Notes: generated by a model not told the origin, from the sequence alone. Shown: positions 31,075 through 40,297, counted from the stretch's first letter. The stretch is DNA of 64,000 nt from an uncultured Anaerobiospirillum sp. (GCA_944389615.1 CALXNA010000001.1:1-64000); one strand, 5' to 3'. Program-made: numbers and translations.

Positions 31075-32445
31075 TTAGATGTTGAGGACATCGATGCGGG
31101 CGCGGCGCTCAGCCTTGCGCTTGGCGCGGCCGTCTAAGGCATTCTTTGCGGCAATCAGGAAGGCCAAAACAAAGAAGCCGCCCGGCGGCAAGATCGCAAT
31201 AAGCAGGGTGTAGTCGGTGCTGTACAGGTGCATTTCAAACCCGGCCGCCCAGTTGCCTAAGAGGTCGCTCGCGCCCACCAGCCACGTGCCGTTGCCCACG
31301 ATCTCACGGATCGAGCCGAGGGCAAAGAGCACGAGGGTAAAGCCTAGGCCGCTGGCGATCGCATCGATCAGGGAGCGGACGACGCCGTTATGACCGGCGA
31401 AGGCTTCGGCGCGGCCCATGATGATGCAGTTGGTGGCAATGAGCGAGAGGTAGATGCCAAGCTGTTGGTAGAGCTCCGGGAAGGTCGCCTCCACCTCAAA
31501 GCGCACTACGGTCACAAGCGAGGCGATGATGATGACGTAGATCGGGATGCGTACCTCCGGCACAATGAGGCGCCGAATTAAGGCGATGACGCTTGAGCTC
31601 AGCATCAGCACCAAGATGGTGGCAATACCAAGACCCAAGGCATTGGCCGCCGAGGTCGTGACCGCCAGCAGCGGGCACATGCCTAAGAGCTGGCACAGGC
31701 CCGGATTATCCTTCCAGATGCCCTTTAAGAAGATCTCAAAGAGCGAGCTCTGCTTCGGTTTGCCCGGTTTGAGCACGCCCTCAACCGGCGCACTCTCCAC
31801 TGCCTCCGCTTGCACCTTGCGCTTGGCTGCAAGCTCCTGAGCGCGCGCAAGGGCCCGCGCTTTAGCTGCGGCCTTGGCATCAGCTGCGCCCTCTGGGATC
31901 TTGGTGGCTTCCTGAGCTGTCTCTGGGGTGGTCTCAGCGGCTTGCTGAGCCTTACGAGCGGCGGCGAGCTCACGGGCGCGGGCGATAGCGCGGGCCTTGG
32001 CCGCGGCCTTGTCATCGGCTGCAGCATCGCTGTTAGCTGCTTCCGCAGCTACATCAGTGGTGGTTTCAGCGGCTTGCTGAGCCTTACGAGCGGCGGCAAG
32101 CTCACGGGCGCGGGCGATAGCGCGGGCCTTGGCCGCGGCCTTGTCATCGGCTGCAGCATCGCTGTTAGCTGCTTCCGCAGCTACATCAGTGGTGGTTTCA
32201 GCGGCTTGCTGAGCCTTACGGGCGGCGGCGAGCTCACGGGCGCGGGCCTTGGCCGCGGCCTTGTCATCGGCTGCAGCATCGCTGTTATCTGCCTCCGCAG
32301 CTACATCTGGGGTGGACTCAGCGGCTTGCTGGGCCTTACGGGCGGCGGCGAGTTCACGGGCACGAGCGATAGCGCGGGCCTTAGCCACGGCCTTAGCGTC
32401 GTCTGCCGCTTGCGTGTCTGGGGTGGTGTTTGGTTCAGTGCTCAT
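31075..32445 (-). CDS. rnfE: Rnf electron transport complex subunit E with repeat-rich N-terminal extension
   Basis: The C-terminal 220 residues are a normal six-helix RnfE: IFLKGIWKDNPGLCQLLGMC, EVEATFPELYQQLGIYLSLI, NCIIMGRAEAFA and the SLIDAIASGLGFTLVLFALG helix. In front lies an extension of about 230 residues made of five near-identical Ala/Arg/Lys-rich units of about 44 residues; ordinary RnfE has none. Rnf couples NADH:ferredoxin electron transfer to Na+ or H+ transport in the inner membrane. It is the last gene of rnfABCDGE, 36 bases after rnfG. Confidence 0.92.
   Translation of the reverse strand: MSTEPNTTPDTQAADDAKAVAKARAIARARELAAARKAQQAAESTPDVAAEADNSDAAADDKAAAKARARELAAARKAQQAAETTTDVAAEAANSDAAADDKAAAKARAIARARELAAARKAQQAAETTTDVAAEAANSDAAADDKAAAKARAIARARELAAARKAQQAAETTPETAQEATKIPEGAADAKAAAKARALARAQELAAKRKVQAEAVESAPVEGVLKPGKPKQSSLFEIFLKGIWKDNPGLCQLLGMCPLLAVTTSAANALGLGIATILVLMLSSSVIALIRRLIVPEVRIPIYVIIIASLVTVVRFEVEATFPELYQQLGIYLSLIATNCIIMGRAEAFAGHNGVVRSLIDAIASGLGFTLVLFALGSIREIVGNGTWLVGASDLLGNWAAGFEMHLYSTDYTLLIAILPPGGFFVLAFLIAAKNALDGRAKRKAERRARIDVLNI
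31770..32400 (-). repeat. Five tandem ~132-bp repeats inside rnfE
   Basis: The units encode the pattern KAAAKARAIARARELAAARK followed by AQQAAE and an acidic Thr/Asp/Ala stretch. Units two to four are nearly identical at DNA level. The second lacks 12 bp (AIAR), and the fifth is the most diverged. Near-identity implies recent amplification and likely copy-number variation. Confidence 0.85.
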
Positions 32446-32481
32446 AGCAAATCTCGAAAACGGCGGGGTGGTGCGGCGTGC

Positions 32482-33111
32482 TTAGTTGCAGTTGGGCAGT
32501 TTACTGAGGTCTGTGCCCATCATGACTTCGAGGAAGTCGCGCGTGGCGAGCACGACGGCGCGCGAGGTGACGGTGGCACCGGTGAAGTAGTCGAAGTCAC
32601 CGTTGAACTTTTTGACGTCCCAGTTGGCATCGTACAGGCCCTTGCCGTCGAATTGGTCAAGGTAGTTGCCGCGCTTGCGCTCGACCTTGTCGCCAATGCC
32701 CGGAGTCTCGCGGGTAAAGGAGATGTCGACCTTAGTCAGGCGTCCGGTGGTATCAAGACCGGCAATCAAGATGAGCGGATTGGAGTAGCCGCGGCTGGTG
32801 GCGTAGGTGCCGATGTAGCCTAAGATCTTGCCTGAGCGATCGGTGGCAAGATAGGCCTTCATATTGGTGCCGATGAGCGGGTGGCTTAAGAGCTTGCACT
32901 GATAGGTGATCTCCCCTAACGCTTGGTCTTTGAGGTTAGGCAGTAACTGCTCCATTAAGGCCTGCTCGCGGCTTGAGCGATTGTGCTCGATTGCAGGCTT
33001 GGTATCGTGCTCAGCAAGCAGCACGACGCTGATGCAGATGACCGCAATCAAGGCCAAAATGAAGCCCGAGAAGAAGACGCGGGTGTTTGGACGGTGCTCA
33101 AAGAGACTCAT
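32482..33111 (-). CDS. rnfG: Rnf electron transport complex subunit G
   Basis: A 209-residue periplasm-facing flavoprotein with one N-terminal helix (FILALIAVICISVVLLAE). The FMN attachment motif is YFTGATVTSRAVV, whose second Thr is the covalent site. ETPGIGDKV is another family motif. It overlaps closely with rnfD (two bases apart) and precedes rnfE. Confidence 0.93.
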   Translation of the reverse strand: MSLFEHRPNTRVFFSGFILALIAVICISVVLLAEHDTKPAIEHNRSSREQALMEQLLPNLKDQALGEITYQCKLLSHPLIGTNMKAYLATDRSGKILGYIGTYATSRGYSNPLILIAGLDTTGRLTKVDISFTRETPGIGDKVERKRGNYLDQFDGKGLYDANWDVKKFNGDFDYFTGATVTSRAVVLATRDFLEVMMGTDLSKLPNCN

Positions 33112-33112
33112 C

Positions 33113-34381
33113 TTAGTTCAGACCTCCCTTGCGATAACCCACACCAAAGGGCCGACGCTTGGTCATGACATCCATGAGCGGGGCCATGCAGTTGCCCAGC
33201 ATCACCGCAAAGGCCACCGAGTCCGAGTAGCTGCCGTGGACGCGGATGATGATGACCAAGAGGCCAATGAAAAAGGACAGGAGAATACGGCCCTTAAAGG
33301 TGCCGCAGGTGGTGACCGGGTCGGTCACGATGTAGAACGCGCCGAGCATGGTGCCGCCCATGAGCACGTGCTCAAGCGCCGAGATCGACATGCTCGGATC
33401 GAGGTAGTGCCACAGGGCGCCTAAAGCGATGATGCCAACCAAAAATGACAGTGGCACTTGGAAACGGATGACGTGGGTGGCAATGAGGAAGATGCCGCCT
33501 AGGGCATAGGCTGCGGCGAGCCACACATAGGCGTTAAAGCTTGGGTTTAAGAAGTCGATCTTAAGCTGCTCATCGACATTACCGGCCTTACGGGCGGTCT
33601 TGATGCTCTCAAGGAAGGTCGCACCGGTCAAGACATCCACTGCGGCATGCCCTTCAATAGTCAGGGGTGCAGCCACGGCGGACTCGGCCTGCTCGGCGTC
33701 GCTGGCGACTTCTTGGGGGTTGGCGACTTCTTGGGGGTTGGCGGCTTCGTCGGCAGCGGCTTGTTCAGCGGCCTGAGCGGCCCGGGCCACGAAGTAGGCC
33801 TCTTCTTGCTCACGGTTGAGGATCTTAAGCTCTGCGATTAAGTCATCGGGCGCGGCGCCCTTAAATACCACCTCGCAGACGCGCGTTGGGCTCGCGATAC
33901 TCAAGGCGTTAGGGGTTGGGGTAATCCACGTGTTGTAGAAGACACCCGGCACTGAGACCACGAGGAAGATAAAACCCGACATGGCTGGGTTAAAGAGGTT
34001 CATGCCAAGGCCGCCAAAGCACTCGCGTACGATGATCATGGCAAAGATGGTGCCGATCACCGTAAAGTACCATGGCATGAGCGGCGGCAGCGTCAGCGCA
34101 AGGAGCAAGGCCGTGACTAGGCCCGATGGGTCTTGCAGCGCGCGCTTGAGCTTGCGCCCGCGCAAGAGGGCGGCTAGGAGCTGGCAGACTAAGGCGGTGA
34201 GCGCCGCCAGCGCAAATTGGATTAAGGTGCCTGCGCCAAAGAAATAGGTGAACACCGCTAGGGCGGGGACTAAGGAGAGCAGCACCAAGACCATAATCTT
34301 GCGGGTGCTCATCGCACAGTGCAAGTGCGGGGCGGGCTCAATGCCGAGGTTTTGCTTCGCACTTTGAACGGAGATTTGCAT
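33113..34381 (-). CDS. rnfD: Rnf electron transport complex subunit D
   Basis: A 422-residue membrane flavoprotein. The FMN-threonine motif reads VLTGATFLES, and helices include GGLGMNLFNPAMSGFIFLVV and GGTMLGAFYIVTDPVTTCGT. Compared with the usual length of about 350 residues it has an extra loop of about 65 residues, rich in Ala, Glu and Gln, just before the FMN site. That loop contains a duplicated ANPQEV. It lies 21 bases after rnfC. Confidence 0.93.
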   Translation of the reverse strand: MQISVQSAKQNLGIEPAPHLHCAMSTRKIMVLVLLSLVPALAVFTYFFGAGTLIQFALAALTALVCQLLAALLRGRKLKRALQDPSGLVTALLLALTLPPLMPWYFTVIGTIFAMIIVRECFGGLGMNLFNPAMSGFIFLVVSVPGVFYNTWITPTPNALSIASPTRVCEVVFKGAAPDDLIAELKILNREQEEAYFVARAAQAAEQAAADEAANPQEVANPQEVASDAEQAESAVAAPLTIEGHAAVDVLTGATFLESIKTARKAGNVDEQLKIDFLNPSFNAYVWLAAAYALGGIFLIATHVIRFQVPLSFLVGIIALGALWHYLDPSMSISALEHVLMGGTMLGAFYIVTDPVTTCGTFKGRILLSFFIGLLVIIIRVHGSYSDSVAFAVMLGNCMAPLMDVMTKRRPFGVGYRKGGLN

Positions 34382-34402
34382 ACAGATGTCCTTGCGGTGC
34401 TC

Positions 34403-36469
34403 TTAGTGGTCGGTCTCGGTGGAGGAGGCAGGCGCGGCGCTAGCCTCTGGGGCTGGGCGGGCCTCTGGGGCTGGGCGGGCCTCGGGCGCAGCTGTCTCGG
34501 CCGCGCGGCGCAGACGGCTCGGCAGCACGAGGTGCTGGCTCCGATCTTCCTCGGGGGCGTAGAGGTAGCTCTTGGTCTTAGGCTTGCTCTCGGGGATGAT
34601 GACGCCCTCAGCCGGCGGATTTTCCACCCGGGTCAGGTCTTGTTCGTGCGGCGCAATCTCTGGCCACTGGGTGATGACCTGTGCATGCTTGGGCTTGGCC
34701 CCTAAGCGCAGCGCATACGGGATTTGCTCGCGGCGCTGCTTGCTCTCAGCTTCGTTGCTCTGCGGAGCTTGGTCTTGCTCGGGAGCTTGCTCCTTGAGCA
34801 TGGCGCTGGTGCCGCCTTGGGCCATCATGGCCGCGACTAACATGCCATCCTTGGATTGGCCCATCAGCTCTTGGGCCTTGGCCTGCGGCGTGACCGCAGC
34901 GCGTTTGGCGGCAGCCCGAGCGCGGGCGGCTGCGACTGCGGCGGCGCGCTTTTGCGCGATTTCTTCGGCGCTGAGCTTACCTGCGTCCTCTTTTTGCTGC
35001 TGGGCACGCGCAAGGGCGGCGGCGCGACGCTTTTGGCGCTCGGCCTCTTCTTGTTTGAGGCGCTCGTTGCGTGCGGCAATGCGCTCTTGGGTGTGCTGAT
35101 TGCGCCATTGCTGCTCATCTAACAGGCGTAAGATCGCCTTTTCCTTGCGGAATTGGTGGCTGAGCGGAATGCGCGATGGACAGACGTAGGCGCAGCAGCC
35201 GCACTCGGTGCAGTCCATTTGGCCGCAGGCCTTGGTTTGCTTGTGCCGTCCAGCGCGCGAGAGCGCGTAGAGCTGATAAGGCACTAAGCGCGACGGGCAG
35301 ACGCGGGCGCAGCGGCCGCAGCGAATGCAGTTCATCGGCTCTTCGGCCGGAGGCAATTCCTTTTGTGCCGGGACAAAGATGCAGGTGGCACTCTTGGTCA
35401 GCGGCACATCGATGGTGGGCAGGGTAAAGCCCATGAACGGGCCGCCCAAGATGATGCGCTGCTGGCGCTCGGGATTGAGCTTGTAGGCGTTTAAGACGAA
35501 GCGCACGCTGGTGCCGAGGCGCACCAAGGCGTTACCGCTCTTGCCTAAAGTCTGGCCGTCGACTGTGATGACGCGCTTGATGAGCGGCAGGCCATCGATT
35601 ACCGCCTGCTTGATTGCAAAGACGGTCTCGACGTTATCGACCACGATGCCGCACTCGGAGGTGTGCTCGTTGTACGGGATCTCGATGCCGGTGCAGATCT
35701 TAATCAGGTTGCGTGCCGCGCCCGAAGGATAGATGGTCGGAATGGTGCGTACCATGACGTCGCTCGCGACGGCCTGCTTCATCGCGGCAATGGCCTCAGG
35801 CTTATTGTCCTCAATGGCGACGATGATAGCCTTAGGCTTTAAGATGTGGCGTACCACTTCGATGCCTTGGGCGATCTCGGCGGCCTTCTCTTGCATCAGG
35901 CGATCATCGCAGGTGGCCACTGGCTCGCACTCAGCGCCGTTGACGATGAAGATGTTGCAATCGCCCTTGGCCTCCTCAAGAGCCGCGCCGATCTTGGCGG
36001 CGGTCTGGAATTGAGCACCGCCTAGGCCTTCCACGCCGTAGGCGCGGATGCGCTCTAAGAGCTCTTCGGGCGTCTTGTCCTGCCAGTTAGGCCAAGGCTC
36101 CGGCGGCACGGCGACATCGAGGCCATCGGGCTTAATGGTGAGGCAGCGCCCTTCAAAGCCGCTTGGGTGCGGCAGCACCTGCAGGCCAATGCTGGTGACG
36201 TGGCCTGAGGTCGAGGCGTGCAGCGGTACATTGCGCTTGCCGCCGGGCGTAGTTAACACCTGACCTGCCTTGACGTAGTCGCCCACCTTGACCAAGATCT
36301 CACCGCCCGGGCCTAAGTGGCGCTCAAGTGGCAGCGTAATCAGCGAGGGAATAGGCAGCTCTTCAATCGGAAGATGGCCCGTGCTCTTGCGCCCATCCGG
36401 CTTGATGCCGCCAAAGAAGCGCCAGAGTTTGCCATTGAGAATCTTGTCCAGTTGCTGCGAAAAAGACAT
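34403..36469 (-). CDS. rnfC: Rnf electron transport complex subunit C
   Basis: A 688-residue peripheral subunit, the NADH and FMN entry module. Visible are RHLGPGGEILVKVGDYVKAG near the N-terminus, GVEGLGGAQFQTAAKIG, NGAECEPVATCDDRLMQE and two [4Fe-4S] motifs, CIRCGRCARVCPSRLVP and CTECGCCAYVCPSRIP. After the cluster domain comes a long charged Ala/Arg/Lys coiled-coil-like tail, then a tandem APEARP repeat. The start at 36469 was chosen because the longer frame overlaps rnfB. Confidence 0.93.
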   Translation of the reverse strand: MSFSQQLDKILNGKLWRFFGGIKPDGRKSTGHLPIEELPIPSLITLPLERHLGPGGEILVKVGDYVKAGQVLTTPGGKRNVPLHASTSGHVTSIGLQVLPHPSGFEGRCLTIKPDGLDVAVPPEPWPNWQDKTPEELLERIRAYGVEGLGGAQFQTAAKIGAALEEAKGDCNIFIVNGAECEPVATCDDRLMQEKAAEIAQGIEVVRHILKPKAIIVAIEDNKPEAIAAMKQAVASDVMVRTIPTIYPSGAARNLIKICTGIEIPYNEHTSECGIVVDNVETVFAIKQAVIDGLPLIKRVITVDGQTLGKSGNALVRLGTSVRFVLNAYKLNPERQQRIILGGPFMGFTLPTIDVPLTKSATCIFVPAQKELPPAEEPMNCIRCGRCARVCPSRLVPYQLYALSRAGRHKQTKACGQMDCTECGCCAYVCPSRIPLSHQFRKEKAILRLLDEQQWRNQHTQERIAARNERLKQEEAERQKRRAAALARAQQQKEDAGKLSAEEIAQKRAAAVAAARARAAAKRAAVTPQAKAQELMGQSKDGMLVAAMMAQGGTSAMLKEQAPEQDQAPQSNEAESKQRREQIPYALRLGAKPKHAQVITQWPEIAPHEQDLTRVENPPAEGVIIPESKPKTKSYLYAPEEDRSQHLVLPSRLRRAAETAAPEARPAPEARPAPEASAAPASSTETDH

Positions 36470-36501
36470 AGCCGAGGTCTCAGAACAGGGGAAGGAGAGT
36501 A

Positions 36502-37068
36502 CTAGGTGCGCTTGACGCGAATGGCCTTGAGATCCCAATTGTAGTTGGCCAAGGTGGGCTCAAGGCGAATGAGCTCAATACAGCGCTCCGGGCAGGTCTT
36601 GACGCACTCGTTGCAGCCGATGCACTCACGCTCATTGACATGGTGCGGCATGCGGATGGTGCCTTCAATGGCATCCACTGGGCAGTGACGGGTGCATTTG
36701 CCGCAGCCCGTGCACAGGCTGCCATGAATCGTGGCCACTTGGCGCGGGGTAAAGATCGCATCTTCGCTGTCATCTTCCGGGAGCGGCGTCCCCAAGATGG
36801 CCGCTAACGTTTCCGTGGTGTCTTGGCCGCCGGGCGTGCATTTATTGCACGGAGCCGTGCCTTGGGCCATGGCCTCGGCATAGGCCCGACAGCCCGGGAA
36901 GCCGCATTGGGCGCATTGGGCCCCCGGCAGCGCCTGCTCAAGGCGTTGGGCTAAATCATTGCCGTCTTGCTTGCTGCGGCGCGCAAGGAGCGAGAGCACC
37001 ATGCCCAAGGCAAAGAGGGCCAGCGCTCCGGCGACCAAAAAATGAAGCTCGTTGGAATTAAGCAACAT
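36502..37068 (-). CDS. rnfB: Rnf electron transport complex subunit B
   Basis: A 188-residue Fe-S subunit with an N-terminal membrane helix (FLVAGALALFALGMVLSLLA). The Fe-S domain has CAQCGFPGCRAYAEAMAQG then CNKC, followed by two ferredoxin-type motifs, CTGCGKCTRHCPVDA and CIGCNECVKTCPERC. It accepts electrons from or passes them to ferredoxin. It begins 25 bases after rnfA. Confidence 0.95.
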   Translation of the reverse strand: MLLNSNELHFLVAGALALFALGMVLSLLARRSKQDGNDLAQRLEQALPGAQCAQCGFPGCRAYAEAMAQGTAPCNKCTPGGQDTTETLAAILGTPLPEDDSEDAIFTPRQVATIHGSLCTGCGKCTRHCPVDAIEGTIRMPHHVNERECIGCNECVKTCPERCIELIRLEPTLANYNWDLKAIRVKRT

Positions 37069-37093
37069 ACGAAGTCAACTCAGAGAAGGTAAA

Positions 37094-37681
37094 TTAGGCC
37101 GTACTTCCGGCAAAACCGGCAAAGCCCATGAAGGCAAGGGACATCAGACCTGCGGTGATCAGGGCGATGGCGGTGCCTTGGAAGGGGGCGGGCACATCGT
37201 TGAGGTCAAGGCGCTCGCGCATCGCGGCAAACAAGGTCAAGACCAAGGTGAAGCCCACGCCTGCGCCCAAGGAGTAGACCAAAGCCTCGACGAGGCTGTG
37301 GTCAAGCGAGACATTAAGCAGCACCAAGCCTAAGACGATGCAATTGGTAGTGATCAAGGGCAGGTAGATACCTAAGGCTTGATAGAGGCTGTATGAGAAC
37401 TGCTTGATGAAGATTTCCACCAGCTGCACCGAGACCGCAATCACGATGATGTCAACGATGAGGTCAAGCGAGCTCAGGCCCAAGGGGCGCAGCACGTAGT
37501 TGAAGGCCAAGCTACAGAGCAAGGAGGAGAGCACCAAGACGAAGGTGGTCGCCCCGCCCATGCCTAAGGCTGCTGAGAGTTGCTTGGAGACGCCGATAAA
37601 CGGGCAGATACCAAGGAAGCGCACCAGCACAAAGTTATTGACGATGGCTGCGCTAAAAAACAAGATTAAGGCTTCTAACAT
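37094..37681 (-). CDS. rnfA: Rnf electron transport complex subunit A
   Basis: A 195-residue protein with six membrane helices, first in the operon. It shows [40 protein letters not shown] and [20 protein letters not shown]; the Cys residues in the first two hold the intramembrane cluster shared with RnfE. It is divergent from nth; in E. coli nth lies downstream in the same direction. Confidence 0.95.
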   Translation of the reverse strand: MLEALILFFSAAIVNNFVLVRFLGICPFIGVSKQLSAALGMGGATTFVLVLSSLLCSLAFNYVLRPLGLSSLDLIVDIIVIAVSVQLVEIFIKQFSYSLYQALGIYLPLITTNCIVLGLVLLNVSLDHSLVEALVYSLGAGVGFTLVLTLFAAMRERLDLNDVPAPFQGTAIALITAGLMSLAFMGFAGFAGSTA

Positions 37682-38209
37682 CGCTCTGATCTCAGCAAAA
37701 CCGGGCCGCCCGCTTGCGTCGCGCTTGCGTCGCGCCTGCTTAGGCGCCCGTGCGTGGCGCTTTTGGCGCTTTCTGCGCGCAGCGCCCCAGGCCGTTACTA
37801 TCTTCGCCCTCTATCATCGCCTCAGACGCTGCTGTTTGCGCTCTCTTGCAACTTTTTGTCAGGCGCGCAACTGGGAGCATGGCGCACGAAAAAAGAGAGC
37901 GCGGCCGCTGCGCCGTCACCGCGGCTTCTTTTAGGGCGCTCTATTTTAAGACAAAAGACGCAGGTGCGCCAAACCGCGGTACAGACGCGCTTCTTGAGGC
38001 ATTATGTTTGCTCTCAGCTGCGGGTGCTGGGCAGGAGAAGCCCACGGCGTGGGCCCGGACGCGAAAAAAGGTCATCAGCTCTCTGGGGAAAAGGCTTGCG
38101 CCATTTTGGCGCTTTGGCATAATTAGCTCAGGCCTGCGGGCCATGGCGTGGCCTACCGGCGTGCGCCCTCATTGTTGGTTTACCCCTAACCCACGATAGA
38201 TCGAGCAAA
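37682..38209. other. Intergenic region between divergent rnfA and nth
   Basis: 528 bp. A likely nth promoter is TTGCGC (38096-38101), 16-bp spacer, CATAAT (38118-38123). I could not assign an rnf promoter. There is no supported gene; overlapping frames near 37750-38199 look accidental. Confidence 0.45.
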
Positions 38210-39031
38210 ATGAGCAAGAAGCAAGAAGCTGACAAGCAGCCTGTCCCTGAGATCACCGCTGGTACTAAGGCACAACCCCAAACCATAACGCCAAGTAGGG
38301 GCGCGGACGTGGAGAAAGGCTTTTTAGGCCATGTCATGGGAATGGCCAGCCACGAGGGGCAAGAAGGCATCGAACATGACCAAGTGGGCAAGACCTTACT
38401 GGGCCCCAAGACGCGCTTTGAGCTGATGAGTCTCTTGCAAGAGCAAAACCCTAATCCTAAGAGTGAGCTCAACTACCGCAACTCCTTTGAGCTGCTCTGC
38501 GCGGTGGTGCTCTCTGCGCAGTCGACCGATGTCGCGGTCAACAAAGCCACCCCGGCGCTCTTTGCGGTCGCGCCTGATGCCAAGTCGATGGCCGCGCTGG
38601 GCCCTGAGGGCATTGCCCCGTACATCCAGAGCATCGGCCTGTGGAAAAATAAGGCCAAGCATTTGGCGGCCTTAGCCCAGATGCTCAACGACGAGTTTGA
38701 TGGCGTGGTGCCTGACAATTACGATGACTTGGTCAAGCTGCCAGGTGTGGGCTCGAAGACGGCCAAGGTCGTGCTCAACGTCGCCTTCGGCCAGCCTTTC
38801 ATCGCGGTGGATACCCACGTCTTTAGAGTGTGCAACCGCACCGGTCTGTGCCTTGGCAAGACGCCCGCTGAGGTCGAGGCGCGCCTGCCGGAGCTCATCG
38901 ATCCGCGCTTTATCCAAGACGCGCACCACTATCTGCTGCTCCACGGCCGCTATGTCTGCACCGCCAAGAAGTACGCCGACCACTGCATCAACTGCGTGAT
39001 CGCCAAGCAGTGCCGCCATAACTTCGGCTAA
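38210..39031 (+). CDS. nth: Endonuclease III
   Basis: A DNA glycosylase/AP lyase of 273 residues that removes oxidised pyrimidines. The core matches from about residue 70: ELNYRNSFELLCAVVLSAQS, the HhH motif LPGVGSKTAKVVLN with the catalytic Lys, and the catalytic Asp in FIAVDTHVFRVCNRTG. The Fe-S cluster cysteines read C-x8-C-x2-C-x5-C, whereas E. coli has C-x6-C-x2-C-x5-C. About 65 extra N-terminal residues, polar and Gln/Glu-rich, precede the domain; a later start is possible but I see no better ribosome site. Confidence 0.93.
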   Translation: MSKKQEADKQPVPEITAGTKAQPQTITPSRGADVEKGFLGHVMGMASHEGQEGIEHDQVGKTLLGPKTRFELMSLLQEQNPNPKSELNYRNSFELLCAVVLSAQSTDVAVNKATPALFAVAPDAKSMAALGPEGIAPYIQSIGLWKNKAKHLAALAQMLNDEFDGVVPDNYDDLVKLPGVGSKTAKVVLNVAFGQPFIAVDTHVFRVCNRTGLCLGKTPAEVEARLPELIDPRFIQDAHHYLLLHGRYVCTAKKYADHCINCVIAKQCRHNFG

Positions 39032-39089
39032 GCCGACCTCCGGCTCAGCTGCCGCTTAGCTCCGCCTGCGGCTGGCTGCGCATAAACGA

Positions 39090-39123
39090 ACAAGCCCCGC
39101 GCTGAAACCAGCGCGGGGCTTGT
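39090..39123. terminator. Bidirectional hairpin terminator between nth and cupin gene
   Basis: A perfect 15-bp stem (ACAAGCCCCGCGCTG and its complement) with a 4-base loop, between convergent genes. The minus-strand side is T-richer afterwards. Confidence 0.75.
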
Positions 39124-39148
39124 CGTAAGGACAGCTATTTGAGCTGTC

Positions 39149-39514
39149 TTAGAAGGCCTTTTCGCCTTCGCACATGACGCCGTCGGTCATGGTGTAGCTC
39201 TCAAGCGAGCCTTTCTTGGCCTGAATGCAGATGTAGGTCATGCCATTAGGGCCAGCCTTGAGGCAGCGGTGACCCTCAGGTGGGATGGCGAAGGCTTGAC
39301 CTTCCTTGACCGGGGTGATCTCGCCGTCGACATAGACCTCGCCTGAGCCTGCGATTACAAGGTAGAGCTCCTCGTTTTGCTTGTGGGCGTGGACAAATGG
39401 AACGGCGGCACCGCCTGCCATGACGTTGTAGGAAGCCTCGCAGCCGGTTAAGCCTAAAGCATCGTGTAACTCAGTACGTGGGCCGGTGAAGTTAGCAGTC
39501 TTAAGCTGTGCCAT
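39149..39514 (-). CDS. Cupin-domain protein (copy 1)
   Basis: A 121-residue single-cupin protein. Motif 1 reads PFVHAHKQNEELYLVIAGSG, with the His, His and Glu metal ligands; motif 2 reads GQAFAIPPEGHRCLKAG, with the fourth His. The function is unknown; such proteins may be isomerases, dioxygenases or sugar/metal-binding proteins. It is about three quarters identical by eye to the neighbour at 39703-40071, so the pair arose by tandem duplication. GGAGAG lies five bases before the ATG. Confidence 0.88.
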   Translation of the reverse strand: MAQLKTANFTGPRTELHDALGLTGCEASYNVMAGGAAVPFVHAHKQNEELYLVIAGSGEVYVDGEITPVKEGQAFAIPPEGHRCLKAGPNGMTYICIQAKKGSLESYTMTDGVMCEGEKAF

Positions 39515-39647
39515 ATTTCTCTCCTTTGTCTGGTGGATATGGCCATGATAAATCAGTTGGTGCAGCGGCGCGGTGACCGCGCCCGCGTTTTAGCACCTGT
39601 TTGGTGGGCGCAGGCCTGCGCGCAGCGCGCAGGGCGCGCGGGGCCGC

Positions 39648-39713
39648 TTAGGCGCAGGGCGCGCGGGTTCGGTTAGGCGCAGGCCGCTTAGGCGCAGGTC
39701 GGTTAGGCGAAGG
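39648..39713 (-). repeat. Stop-containing repeats after cupin copy 2
   Basis: Four copies of TTAGGCG(C/A)AGG on the plus strand at 39648, 39673, 39688 and 39703, the last three spaced 15 bp. The copy at 39703 includes the cupin stop codon (TAA on the minus strand); the others reiterate it downstream. Confidence 0.75.
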
Positions 39714-40071
39714 CCTGCTCGCCTGCGCACATGACCGCGTCGGTCATGGTGAAGCCCTCAAGGGAGCCTTGCTTGGTCTGTACGCAGAGGTAGGTCATGC
39801 CCTCAGGGCCGGCCTTGAGGCAGCGATGACCTTCAGGCGGGATGGCAAAGGCCTGACCTGCCGTAAGCGGGGTGATCTCCCCGTTGAGGTAGAGCTCGCC
39901 TGAGCCCTTGAGTACAAGGTAGAGCTCTTCGTTGTGCTGATGGGCGTGGACAAAGGGCACGGCGGCTCCGCCCGGCAGGACGTTGTAGGAGGCTTCGCAG
40001 CCGGTTAAGCCTAAAGCATCGTGTAACTCAGTACGTGGGCCGCACAGATTAACCATTGGTAGTTTTGCCAT
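39703..40071 (-). CDS. Cupin-domain protein (copy 2)
   Basis: A 122-residue paralogue of the gene at 39149-39514. It has the same metal-ligand motifs (PFVHAHQHNEELYLVLKGSG and GQAFAIPPEGHRCLKAG) and shares GPRTELHDALGLTGCEASYN with its twin. The start at 40071 follows GAGGAA; the earlier TTG is less likely. Differences cluster in the loop after motif 1 and near the C-terminus, so the copies may have different substrates or expression. Confidence 0.88.
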   Translation of the reverse strand: MAKLPMVNLCGPRTELHDALGLTGCEASYNVLPGGAAVPFVHAHQHNEELYLVLKGSGELYLNGEITPLTAGQAFAIPPEGHRCLKAGPEGMTYLCVQTKQGSLEGFTMTDAVMCAGEQAFA

Positions 40072-40297
40072 GATTATGTTCCTCAATCAGCTTGGTGGTC
40101 GTGGTCACCAAGTATTGGCAGGTGCCACCTAGGTGGCGGATGGTTTCAGGCTAAACTACGCGTCAAATTGCGGGGATGAATTTTCGCAACTAAACCCCAA
40201 AATATGCATCATCGTGATCCGCAACTGAGCACGTGTCCGTTACGAACGGCTTGTGAACTGGGTTGAAGTTTTTGGCGCTGCTTCCCGATTTTGGTGC

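Noticed and set aside
31770..32400. Regular repeats that could suggest a CRISPR array
   Set aside because: The repeats are contiguous, in frame and encode part of RnfE; there are no unique spacers and no cas genes.
36470..36538. Earlier rnfC start overlapping rnfB
   Set aside because: The residues before the ATG at 36469 do not resemble RnfC, and the homologous N-terminus begins near that ATG.
37750..38199. Overlapping plus-strand frames between rnfA and nth
   Set aside because: Three mutually overlapping frames, none with a domain or ribosome site; the nth promoter falls within them.
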